Under the pieces are notes generated by a model that was not told the DNA's origin, did no database searches, and saw nothing but the letters and a program-made list of their open reading frames with translations. DNA of 64,000 nt from Buttiauxella sp965119215 (GTDB taxonomy: Bacteria > Pseudomonadota > Gammaproteobacteria > Enterobacterales > Enterobacteriaceae). Shown one piece after another: positions 50,095 to 58,105 of this stretch; the stretch's first letter is position 1; each line of letters opens with the position of its first letter. The position numbers were made by a program, and so were the translations under genes. Location of the stretch: assembly GCA_965119215.1 (NCBI GenBank), contig CBCPKK010000001.1, forward strand, positions 248,001-312,000, given 5' to 3'.

Positions 50095-50988
50095 GTGCTG
50101 ATTGTAATAGGTTATCTGGTCGTAATTGCGACAGTATTCGGCGGCTATATGATGACCGGGGGTCATCTTGGTGCGCTCTATCAACCAGCTGAATTTATCA
50201 TCATTGGTGGGGCGGGGATTGGGGCCTTTATCGTTGGCAATAACGGTAAAGCGATTAAAGGGACGGTAAAAGCGTTGCCTTTACTTTTCCGTCGCTCGAA
50301 ATACACCAAAAGCATGTATATGGATCTCATGGCCCTGCTTTATCGCTTGATGGCAAAGTCACGCCAGCAAGGGATGTTTTCGCTGGAACGTGATATCGAA
50401 AATCCTAAAGAGAGTGAAATCTTCGCCAGTTACCCGCGTATTTTAGCCGATAGCCTGATGCTGGATTTTATTATTGATTATCTGCGTTTGATCATCAGCG
50501 GGAATATGAACTCGTTTGAAATTGAAGCGCTGATGGATGAAGAAATTGAAACGCACGAAAGTGAGGCGGAAATACCCGCTAACAGCCTGGCAATAATGGG
50601 CGATTCACTTCCTGCGTTCGGTATTGTGGCCGCAGTAATGGGGGTGGTTCACGCACTGGCTTCTGCTGACCGCCCAGCCGGTGAACTTGGTGCATTAATT
50701 GCGCACGCCATGGTCGGAACCTTCCTGGGTATTTTGCTGGCATACGGTTTTATTTCGCCCCTGGCAACGGTTTTACGCCAAAAAAGTGCCGAAACGACCA
50801 AGATGATGCAGTGCGTGAAAGTCACATTGCTCTCAAGCCTGAACGGTTATGCACCGCCGATCGCCGTTGAATTTGGCCGTAAAACTCTTTATTCCAGCGA
50901 ACGACCTTCGTTCGTCGAACTTGAAGAACATGTTCGTGCCGTTCGTTCCCCGAATGCGCAACAGCGCGCAACGGAAGAAGAGGTATGA
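50095..50988 (+). CDS. motA: flagellar stator protein MotA
   Basis: Proton-channel subunit of the flagellar stator, 297 residues from a GTG start with GAAGGATG upstream. Four membrane helices: two at the N-terminus (VIGYLVVIATVFGGYMMTGG; FIIIGGAGIGAFIVG) and two near 170-225 (DSLPAFGIVAAVMGVVHAL; GTFLGILLAYGFISPLATVL). The large cytoplasmic loop holds LFRRSKYTKSMYMDLMALLYRLMAKSR-type charged residues (about 63-90) that contact FliG. It overlaps motB by four bases. Confidence 0.97.
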   Translation: MLIVIGYLVVIATVFGGYMMTGGHLGALYQPAEFIIIGGAGIGAFIVGNNGKAIKGTVKALPLLFRRSKYTKSMYMDLMALLYRLMAKSRQQGMFSLERDIENPKESEIFASYPRILADSLMLDFIIDYLRLIISGNMNSFEIEALMDEEIETHESEAEIPANSLAIMGDSLPAFGIVAAVMGVVHALASADRPAGELGALIAHAMVGTFLGILLAYGFISPLATVLRQKSAETTKMMQCVKVTLLSSLNGYAPPIAVEFGRKTLYSSERPSFVELEEHVRAVRSPNAQQRATEEEV

Positions 50989-51914
50989 AGCACAATGCGC
51001 GCCCCATTGTTGTCGTAAAAAGGCGCAAGCACAAAGGCCACGGCGGCGCGCACGGAGGTTCATGGAAAATTGCCTACGCTGATTTTATGACCGCGATGAT
51101 GGCTTTTTTTCTGGTTATGTGGCTGATTTCAATCTCCAGCCCTAAAGAACTGGCGCAAATTGCCGACTATTTCCGTACGCCACTTTCTGCCGCGATTAGC
51201 GGGGGACAACGCATCTCCGACAGCCAAAGCCCGATCCCTGGCGGTGGGGATGATGTCACTCAGCAACAAGGTGAAGTGAAGCGGCAGCCCAATATTGAAG
51301 ATCTCAGAAAACGGTTGGAAGCCAGTCGCCTTAAACGTCTGGGTGACAAACTGGATCAGCTGATTGAAGCCGATCCCAAGTTGCGCGCATTGCGCCCTCA
51401 TCTGCAGATTGATCTGGTTCAAGAGGGGCTACGGATACAAATTATCGACAGCCAGAACCGCCCGATGTTTAAAAATGGCAGCGCCGAAGTTGAGCCTTAC
51501 ATGCGCGATATTCTGCGCAGCATCGCGCCGTTACTGAATGAATTTCCAAACAAAATTAGCTTATCTGGCCACACTGACGATTTGCCGTATGCCATGGGTG
51601 AGCGCGGTTATAGCAACTGGGAACTTTCCGCTGACCGGGCAAATTCCTCGCGTCGCGAATTGATGTCGGGCGGGCTTATCGACGGCAAAGTTCTGCGTGT
51701 TGTGGGGATGGCGTCAACTATGCGCCTGACCAATCGTGGGCCGGAAGATGCCATCAACCGACGCATCAGTTTACTGGTTCTGAATAAACAAGCCGAAGAG
51801 GCCATCGTGCACGAAAACGCAGAAAGCGATAATCAGCCAATAAGCATTCTCCAACAGCCTGCGGCCGTGGAACCGGCACAGAACACATTACCGCCACAAT
51901 CCGGTACGAGGTGA
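50985..51914 (+). CDS. motB: flagellar stator protein MotB
   Basis: A 309-residue stator subunit that anchors MotA to peptidoglycan. One membrane helix (about 29-50) carries the proton-accepting Asp, D33 in YADFMTAMMA. The C-terminal OmpA-like domain (about 150-270) has ISLSGHTDDLPYAMG and NWELSADRANSSRRELM, which bind peptidoglycan. One extra Gly at residue 25 explains the shift from D32 of E. coli. cheA starts four bases after its stop. Confidence 0.97.
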   Translation: MKHNARPIVVVKRRKHKGHGGAHGGSWKIAYADFMTAMMAFFLVMWLISISSPKELAQIADYFRTPLSAAISGGQRISDSQSPIPGGGDDVTQQQGEVKRQPNIEDLRKRLEASRLKRLGDKLDQLIEADPKLRALRPHLQIDLVQEGLRIQIIDSQNRPMFKNGSAEVEPYMRDILRSIAPLLNEFPNKISLSGHTDDLPYAMGERGYSNWELSADRANSSRRELMSGGLIDGKVLRVVGMASTMRLTNRGPEDAINRRISLLVLNKQAEEAIVHENAESDNQPISILQQPAAVEPAQNTLPPQSGTR

Positions 51915-51918
51915 TAGC

Positions 51919-53949
51919 GTGAGCATGGATATCAGCGATTTTTACCAGACATTTTTTGACGAGGCCGATGAGTTACTGGCCGATATGGAACAGCATCTGC
52001 TGAATCTGCTGCCAGAAGCACCTGATTCAGAACTGTTGAACGCCATATTCCGCGCCGCGCACTCGATAAAAGGGGGCGCAGGAACGTTCGGCTTCTCCAT
52101 TTTGCAGGAAACCACGCATTTAATGGAAAACCTGCTCGACGATGCACGGCGTGGTGAAATGCACCTTAACACCGATATTATCAACCTGTTTTTGGAAACC
52201 AAAGATATTATGCAGGAACAGTTGGACGCTTATAAAAACTCACAGGAACCGGACGCTGAGAGTTTCGACTATATCTGCAAAGCGTTGCGCCAACTGGCTC
52301 TGGAAGCCAAAGGCGAAACAGCGGCACCGCCTGCAAAACTGACGGTTGTGGAAAAAGACGCGGCCTGCGCCGCACCTGCCATCGACGGCGACCTGCGCAT
52401 TGCGATAACCGGCCTGAAAACCAGCGAGCTTGATTTGCTGCTCGAAGAATTGGGCAACCTTGGCACATTAAGCGATGTGGAAAAAGGTGAAAACTCAGTC
52501 ACTGCGACCATGGAAACCACTGTCAGTGCCGATGACATCAGCGCCGTACTTTGCTTTGTTATCGAACCGGAACAAATCGAATTTCTTCCGTTACCGGTAA
52601 AAAGCCCAGCCGCTGAAGTTAAAGCTGAAATTATTGAAGCACCGATTGCCGTAGCCGTGAATGCACCTCAGCCAGCCGTTGCAGAAGTGGCCACTGCTGC
52701 GCCAGCCTCGCCGCGTACAGAACGGGAAAGCAAGCCGACGCGCGTTAGCGAATCGAGCAGCATTCGTGTGGCGGTAGAGAAGGTTGATCAGCTGATAAAC
52801 CTGGTCGGTGAACTGGTTATCACCCAGTCAATGTTGGCACAGCGATCTAATGAATTAGACCCGGTGGAACACGGCGAATTGATTACCAGTATGGGTCAGT
52901 TACAACGTAACGCCCGCGATTTGCAAGAGTCGGTGATGTCTATCCGTATGATGCCAATGGAATATGTCTTCAGTCGCTTCCCGCGTCTGGTGCGTGATCT
53001 GGCAAGCAAACTGGATAAACAGGTAGAACTGATCCTGCAAGGCAGTTCGACTGAACTGGATAAAAGCCTGATTGAACGCATTATCGATCCGTTAACCCAT
53101 CTGGTGCGTAACAGTCTCGATCACGGTATCGAAACCCCGGAAAAGCGCATCGCGGCAGGAAAATCAGCGGTTGGTAATTTGACTCTGTCTGCTGAGCATC
53201 AGGGCGGGAATATCTGCATTGAAGTTTCCGACGACGGCGCCGGTTTGAACCGCGAGCGTATTCTTGCCAAAGCGTTGTCACAAGGCATGCCGGTGCACGA
53301 AAACATGTCCGATGATGAAGTGGGCATGTTGATTTTCGCACCAGGATTCTCAACCGCCGAGCAGGTGACCGATGTGTCCGGGCGTGGCGTGGGCATGGAC
53401 GTGGTGAAACGTAACATCCAGGAAATGGGTGGCCACGTTGAAATCAAATCCCAGGCCAATGTCGGCACCACGATTCGCATTATGCTGCCGCTGACGCTGG
53501 CAATCCTTGACGGCATGTCGGTCAAAGTGTGCAACGAAGTCTTTATTCTGCCGCTCAACGCGGTGATGGAATCTTTGCAGCCAAAAGAAGATGACCTGCA
53601 TCCGCTGGCGGGTGGCGAGCGCGTGCTTGAAGTGCGCGGTGAATACTTGCCGCTGGTTGAATTGTGGAAAGTGTTTGACGTTGCCGGGGCGAAAACCGAA
53701 GCAACACAAGGCATTGTGGTGATTTTGCAAAGCGCCGGACGGCGTTACGCGCTGCTGGTTGATCAACTGATTGGTCAGCATCAGGTGGTGGTGAAAAACC
53801 TCGAGAGCAACTATCGCAAAGTGCCGGGTATTTCCGCCGCAACCATCCTCGGTGATGGCAGTGTCGCGCTGATTGTCGATGTTTCCGCGCTGCAAGGTTT
53901 GAATCGTGAACAACGTATGGCCGGCCACGCCGCCCTTCCTCAGGTTTGA
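51919..53949 (+). CDS. cheA: chemotaxis histidine kinase CheA
   Basis: A 676-residue kinase from a GTG start; it autophosphorylates and passes phosphate to CheY and CheB. P1 domain with phospho-His H48 (RAAHSIKGGAG), P2 about 160-225, an Ala/Pro linker (about 226-260), P3 dimerisation (about 265-335), P4 ATPase with N-box HLVRNSLDHGIE and G1 DDGAGLNRE, and P5 CheW-like domain from about 510. M98 in DIMQEQLD matches the internal start of the short CheA form in E. coli. Fourth gene of the motA operon. Confidence 0.97.
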   Translation: MSMDISDFYQTFFDEADELLADMEQHLLNLLPEAPDSELLNAIFRAAHSIKGGAGTFGFSILQETTHLMENLLDDARRGEMHLNTDIINLFLETKDIMQEQLDAYKNSQEPDAESFDYICKALRQLALEAKGETAAPPAKLTVVEKDAACAAPAIDGDLRIAITGLKTSELDLLLEELGNLGTLSDVEKGENSVTATMETTVSADDISAVLCFVIEPEQIEFLPLPVKSPAAEVKAEIIEAPIAVAVNAPQPAVAEVATAAPASPRTERESKPTRVSESSSIRVAVEKVDQLINLVGELVITQSMLAQRSNELDPVEHGELITSMGQLQRNARDLQESVMSIRMMPMEYVFSRFPRLVRDLASKLDKQVELILQGSSTELDKSLIERIIDPLTHLVRNSLDHGIETPEKRIAAGKSAVGNLTLSAEHQGGNICIEVSDDGAGLNRERILAKALSQGMPVHENMSDDEVGMLIFAPGFSTAEQVTDVSGRGVGMDVVKRNIQEMGGHVEIKSQANVGTTIRIMLPLTLAILDGMSVKVCNEVFILPLNAVMESLQPKEDDLHPLAGGERVLEVRGEYLPLVELWKVFDVAGAKTEATQGIVVILQSAGRRYALLVDQLIGQHQVVVKNLESNYRKVPGISAATILGDGSVALIVDVSALQGLNREQRMAGHAALPQV

Positions 53950-53963
53950 GAACAGGAAAAGAA

Positions 53964-54467
53964 ATGACTGGATTAACCAATGTGATAAAACTGACCGGGG
54001 AAACGGTAGGGCAAGAGTTCCTCGTGTTCACGCTCGGTGACGAAGAATACGGCATCGACATTTTGAAAGTGCAGGAAATCCGCGGCTACGACCAGGTAAC
54101 GCGTATCGCTAACACACCTGCATTTATCAAAGGCGTGACTAACCTGCGCGGTGTGATTGTGCCTATCCTCGATCTGCGTATTAAGTTTGCGCAAGATGAC
54201 GTGGAATATAACGATAACACGGTGGTTATTGTGCTGAACTTCGGCCAACGTGTGGTGGGTATTGTGGTGGATGGCGTGTCTGATGTGTTGTCGCTGACCG
54301 CTGAACAAATCCGCCCGGCACCAGAATTTGCCGTGACGCTTTCAACGGAATACCTGACTGGCCTCGGCGCACTGGGCGACCGTATGCTGATTCTGGTGAA
54401 CATTGAAAAGCTGCTCAATAGCGAAGAAATGGAACTGGTGGATAGCGCTGCCAGCCGCGTGGCGTAA
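53964..54467 (+). CDS. cheW: chemotaxis coupling protein CheW
   Basis: A 167-residue adaptor linking receptors to CheA. I start at the ATG at 53964, with AGGAAAAG upstream, giving the E. coli length; a longer frame of six codons overlaps the cheA stop. GQEFLVFTLGDEEYGIDILK and TNLRGVIVPILDLR are conserved. In E. coli tar follows directly; here a hairpin and about 7 kb of other genes come next. Confidence 0.97.
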   Translation: MTGLTNVIKLTGETVGQEFLVFTLGDEEYGIDILKVQEIRGYDQVTRIANTPAFIKGVTNLRGVIVPILDLRIKFAQDDVEYNDNTVVIVLNFGQRVVGIVVDGVSDVLSLTAEQIRPAPEFAVTLSTEYLTGLGALGDRMLILVNIEKLLNSEEMELVDSAASRVA

Positions 54468-54476
54468 TACGTTTTA

Positions 54477-54505
54477 TATGCCACCGCTATTGCAGCGGTG
54501 GCATA
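54477..54505. terminator. hairpin between cheW and the convergent DAACS gene
   Basis: TATGCCACCGCT and AGCGGTGGCATA form a perfect 12-bp stem with an ATTGC loop, ten bases after cheW and 18 bases past the DAACS stop. It has no long T-run but is strong enough to end both transcripts or protect them. Confidence 0.65.
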
Positions 54506-54522
54506 GTTAACAGAGTCGAAAG

Positions 54523-55785
54523 CTACGCTTCCACTTGCTCGCCAACTTCCACCTGTTCTTCCAGCTCACCTTCATTCTTCGAAAGCATTGCCGTCGCCAC
54601 GCCGTTACCCAGCACGTTAATTGCTGAACGACCCATGTCGAGGAAGTGGTCGATACCCATCAGTAACAAAATACCCGCTACCGGAATATTAAAACTTGGA
54701 ATGGTTGCAGCCAGCACCACCAGCGCAGAACGCGGCACGCCCGCAATACCTTTAGAGGCCAGCATCAGCGTCAGCATTAACACCACAATTTCGGAGAACG
54801 TCAGGTGGATGTTATAGGCCTGCGCGATGAACATAGAAGCAAACGAGCAGTACACCATCGAACCGACCAGGTTGAACGAATAACCAATCGGCAGCACGAA
54901 GGAAGCAATGTTACGTGAACAGCCAAATTTAGTGAGCTGGTCGAGCGTTTTAGGGTAGGCCGCTTCAGAACTGCTGGTAGTAAATGCCACCAGAACCGGG
55001 TCTTTCAGCATAGTGAGCAGGCGGAAGACATCACGCTTGAGCACCATATAGCCCACGCCAATCAGCACCATACAGGTCAGAATAATGGCCAGATAGTAGC
55101 CGCCGATGAACGCGGCGTAGTTCAGCAAAATACCCAGACCTTCCGTGGCAATCACAGAAGAGATGGCGGCAAAGATTGCCAGTGGCGCAACGTACATCAC
55201 ATAGCCCGTCACTTTCAGCATGATGTGGGAAACCACATCCAGCGCTGCAACTAACGGTGTATTGAATTTCTCACCAAGCGAAGCCCCCGCAATACCGAAG
55301 AACAGAGAGAACACCACAATTTGCAGGATTTCATTGTTCGACATCGCGCCCGCAATACTGGTCGGGATGGTGTGGGAGATAAAGGCTTTCAGGTTCATGC
55401 CGCTGACGGCAAGACCGGTTTGAACATCACCGGCTGGCACCTGGAGATTCATGCCCGCACCTGGGTGCTGAATAGTGACGATGAACAAACCGACCAGAAT
55501 GGACAGGATGGATGAAGAGACAAACCACACCATCGCTTTGCCACCTACGCGGCCAATGGTCGAGGTTTCACCCATCTTCATAATACCGACCGTCAGGGTG
55601 CTGAACACCAACGGTGCAATCACCATTTTGATCAGGCGTAAAAAGATGTCGGTGAATAGCGTGATGTTCTCGGCATAACTTTTTACGTTATCGGCCGCGG
55701 CGTACTCATGGATAGCCGCACCCGAGAGAATACCGGCGAACATGAAGAGAAGAATGAACAACGTGAGTTTGTTTGAATTTGACAC
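54523..55785 (-). CDS. DAACS dicarboxylate/amino acid:cation symporter
   Basis: A 420-residue inner-membrane carrier of the GltP/DctA fold. HP1 has TTSSSEAAYPKTLDQL (269-284), HP2 ASKGIAGVP, and helix 8 DHFLDMGRSAINVLGN with the Arg that binds acidic substrates. The helix 7 motif, usually NMDGT or NLDGT, reads NLVGS (305-309): the cation-binding Asp is Val. This could shift cation coupling or reflect a distinct subfamily. It is convergent with cheW and divergent from the pilus operon, so it entered with the insertion that splits the chemotaxis genes. Confidence 0.88.
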   Translation of the reverse strand: MSNSNKLTLFILLFMFAGILSGAAIHEYAAADNVKSYAENITLFTDIFLRLIKMVIAPLVFSTLTVGIMKMGETSTIGRVGGKAMVWFVSSSILSILVGLFIVTIQHPGAGMNLQVPAGDVQTGLAVSGMNLKAFISHTIPTSIAGAMSNNEILQIVVFSLFFGIAGASLGEKFNTPLVAALDVVSHIMLKVTGYVMYVAPLAIFAAISSVIATEGLGILLNYAAFIGGYYLAIILTCMVLIGVGYMVLKRDVFRLLTMLKDPVLVAFTTSSSEAAYPKTLDQLTKFGCSRNIASFVLPIGYSFNLVGSMVYCSFASMFIAQAYNIHLTFSEIVVLMLTLMLASKGIAGVPRSALVVLAATIPSFNIPVAGILLLMGIDHFLDMGRSAINVLGNGVATAMLSKNEGELEEQVEVGEQVEA

Positions 55786-56193
55786 TGACCTGATTTCCCC
55801 GTCTAAGCGTTAACATTTATTTAACCTATTGAGCTATATATAATAATTATGAGTGCTCAATATACATTCGGCTGATAAATTGAAGCAAAGTACGTCAGGA
55901 TTCAACTTTTTTTTACTTTTTGTCGCATTTGTTAATACAGAACATCTTATGTAACAACGTGATAACCATCACGAAAACAATATTAATATTTCCGCAAAAA
56001 CTCCTCATTCTTTCCATCGCTATTTCGGTAATGAATTGATTAAACAGCATAATATTTTGCAATACGGCGACTGGGTGATTTGTTGCTCGGTTTCTGGTCA
56101 TTTCATCAGACCTAAACTAACTTTCAATAAGTTAGCGTATTCAGCGCCCTGGCCGTGACAGGGGATCGGATGTGCACCAATGAGGGCTAAACA
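55786..56193. promoter_or_regulatory. divergent region between the DAACS gene and the pilus operon
   Basis: 408 AT-rich bases without a gene. A CRP-like palindrome, CGTGATAACCATCACG (55958-55973), lies near the middle. AACTAACTTTC with AATAAGTTAG near 56115-56137 forms a small inverted repeat upstream of the pilus genes. Promoters for both directions are expected here but could not be placed. Confidence 0.4.
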
Positions 56194-56763
56194 ATGAAAG
56201 CACACACACTCTTAATGCTTTGTGGTAGTGGTTTACTTTGTGGCATAAGCGGGGCGCAGGCGGTCACCAGCAGCGGTACGATCAATGCAACGCTAACCCT
56301 GACGAATGGCTGCCTGATCAACGGCTCACCGGCACAGAACGGCATTAACTTTGGTACGCTGGATTTCGGCGAACATCCTGCGACATTTTCCACTCTCACT
56401 ACTGAACTGGCTGGCGCATCGGGCGGCAACAGTTTTGGTATTCAATGCACGACGGGTGCGATTTACACCGTGCAGGTGACGGGCAGCACTAACGGTGCGC
56501 CTGCTACCACTGTCGGCACACCTGGCACTCCTGCCCGTTATCTGGTCAATACCACTGACGCGACACAAGGCGTGGCGTACAGCATCTACAGCGACAACGC
56601 GTTCAATAATGTGATTGCCAACAATGCGGCAATTCCGAAAGCGTCCACCACTGATGGCGTAGACAACTACATTCTCTATGGGCGTATTCAGGGCGGGGGA
56701 GACAGCGTGACGGTCACGCCGGGAACCTACTCAGACATTATCAACGTCAGCGTGACCTACTAA
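56194..56763 (+). CDS. spore coat U (SCPU) domain pilin
   Basis: A 189-residue secreted subunit with GAGGG before its ATG. The signal peptide is cleaved after AQA near 23. The mature protein is one SCPU domain: the early Cys in TNGCLINGSPAQNG, a partner Cys in FGIQCTTGA, and the C-terminal strand GTYSDIINVSVTY ending in Tyr, as in archaic (Csu-type) chaperone-usher pilins. Probably the main or a minor pilin of the operon. Confidence 0.87.
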   Translation: MKAHTLLMLCGSGLLCGISGAQAVTSSGTINATLTLTNGCLINGSPAQNGINFGTLDFGEHPATFSTLTTELAGASGGNSFGIQCTTGAIYTVQVTGSTNGAPATTVGTPGTPARYLVNTTDATQGVAYSIYSDNAFNNVIANNAAIPKASTTDGVDNYILYGRIQGGGDSVTVTPGTYSDIINVSVTY

Positions 56764-56810
56764 ACAAGCACTCTTCTCTGTAAGCCATTTTTAGAATTTA
56801 ACAGCAGGCA

Positions 56811-57338
56811 GTGACCACTGCTGAGGGCCGCGCTTTGCATAAAATTCACGCCTGGATAGGGGGGATGATCATTGCGCTTCCGGCAAGTGCGGTGACGACG
56901 CAATCATTTCAGGTTGGCGCGACGATAACGCCGGGTTGTTCCGTTGCCAGTGGTAGCGGTGGCCTGTTTGGCACATTGAATTTTGGCAGCCACAGCGGTG
57001 TAGAAAACGGTATTGCCAGTAACGCATTAATCGCTGACACCTCGCTGGCTCTGGCCTGTACGCCGGGTGTGGCACTAAGCATGACCATCGATGGAGGTAA
57101 GAATTACACCTCGGTACGCAATATGGTGCGCACCGGCAGCACTGAAGCGGTGCCTTATCGGCTTTACACCAGCGGCGCGCTAACCGCTAACACCGAAATC
57201 ATGGTCAATCAGGCGGTGGCAGTCACTTACAGCAACAGTAACAACATCACACTGCCCATTTATGGCGCAGCGCAATTAACGGGTTTTAGCCCGGCAGGTA
57301 CTTATACCGACCAACTCACCGTGACGTTGTCATGGTAA
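56811..57338 (+). CDS. spore coat U (SCPU) domain pilin
   Basis: Up to 175 residues from a GTG at 56811. A TTG at 56835 with GAGGG seven bases upstream would place the signal peptide (KIHAWIGGMIIALPASA) at the N-terminus and may be the true start. The SCPU domain has Cys in ITPGCSVASGSG and LALACTPG and the terminal strand GTYTDQLTVTLSW. Second pilin of the operon; the chaperone gene follows 14 bases later. Confidence 0.85.
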   Translation: MTTAEGRALHKIHAWIGGMIIALPASAVTTQSFQVGATITPGCSVASGSGGLFGTLNFGSHSGVENGIASNALIADTSLALACTPGVALSMTIDGGKNYTSVRNMVRTGSTEAVPYRLYTSGALTANTEIMVNQAVAVTYSNSNNITLPIYGAAQLTGFSPAGTYTDQLTVTLSW

Positions 57339-57352
57339 ATAGGGAGAAAATA

Positions 57353-58105
57353 ATGAAGCCACGGTTGTTGCGTAAACTGTTGATAGCGACGGGCTGTCTT
57401 GCCAGCGCGCAGGCACTAGCGGCGGGAAATATACTGATTTGGCCCATCGATCCCTACCTTGATGCTGAAGCCAAAGCCGCAGAATTGTGGATACAAAACC
57501 AAAGTGATACAGCGACGACCATGCAGGTGCGCGTCGTCGGCTGGCAGCAGCTACAAGGCCATGAAAAATACCAGCCGCAGCAGGATGTTGTCGCCAGCCC
57601 GCCGATCGTGCGCATTGAAGGCGGTGGCAAACAGCTCATTCGGTTGATCAAACAAAACGTGGTGCCACCGAGCCAGGAGCAGGCTTATCGCATCGTAGTG
57701 GATGAAATTCCCCAGCCCGTTGATGAACACAAACCGCAAATGGGGCTGAAATTGCAAATGCGCTATTCGATACCGCTGTTTTCGTATGGCGTAGGTATGC
57801 AAACCGAAAGAGCCGCCAGTAACCATGCCAATACCGAACCGGCGAAACTGTCATGGCAGGTGAAAAATGAAAATGGCCAATCGACGCTGCAAATCACCAA
57901 TCGCGGTAACGTTCATGCGCGGCTGAGTAATGTCAGCCTGCGCCAGGGGAGCCAAAAGCGAGTATTGACCGACGGGCTGATGGGTTATGTGTTGCCCAAC
58001 AGCCAACGTGAATGGCCGTTGCCTGCGTCGTTTACCCGGCCTGACCAACTGTCTGCAACGATCAATGCCCGTTCCGATCAATGGCAATCCTCCCCGGTCA
58101 ATTGA
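57353..58105 (+). CDS. periplasmic pilus assembly chaperone
   Basis: A 250-residue chaperone started at the ATG at 57353 after GGGAGAA. The signal peptide is cleaved after QALA near 23. The N-terminal immunoglobulin domain has ILIWPIDPYLDAEAKAAELW and the subunit-binding strand with GGGKQLIRLIKQN and AYRIVVDEIPQP; the second domain starts near 150. It caps SCPU subunits by donor-strand complementation. It overlaps the usher gene by 25 bases. Confidence 0.9.
   Translation: MKPRLLRKLLIATGCLASAQALAAGNILIWPIDPYLDAEAKAAELWIQNQSDTATTMQVRVVGWQQLQGHEKYQPQQDVVASPPIVRIEGGGKQLIRLIKQNVVPPSQEQAYRIVVDEIPQPVDEHKPQMGLKLQMRYSIPLFSYGVGMQTERAASNHANTEPAKLSWQVKNENGQSTLQITNRGNVHARLSNVSLRQGSQKRVLTDGLMGYVLPNSQREWPLPASFTRPDQLSATINARSDQWQSSPVN

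Noticed and set aside
55913..56101. 62-codon minus-strand ORF in the gap before the pilus operon
   Set aside because: AT-rich gap, no ribosome site and no family features; probably chance.
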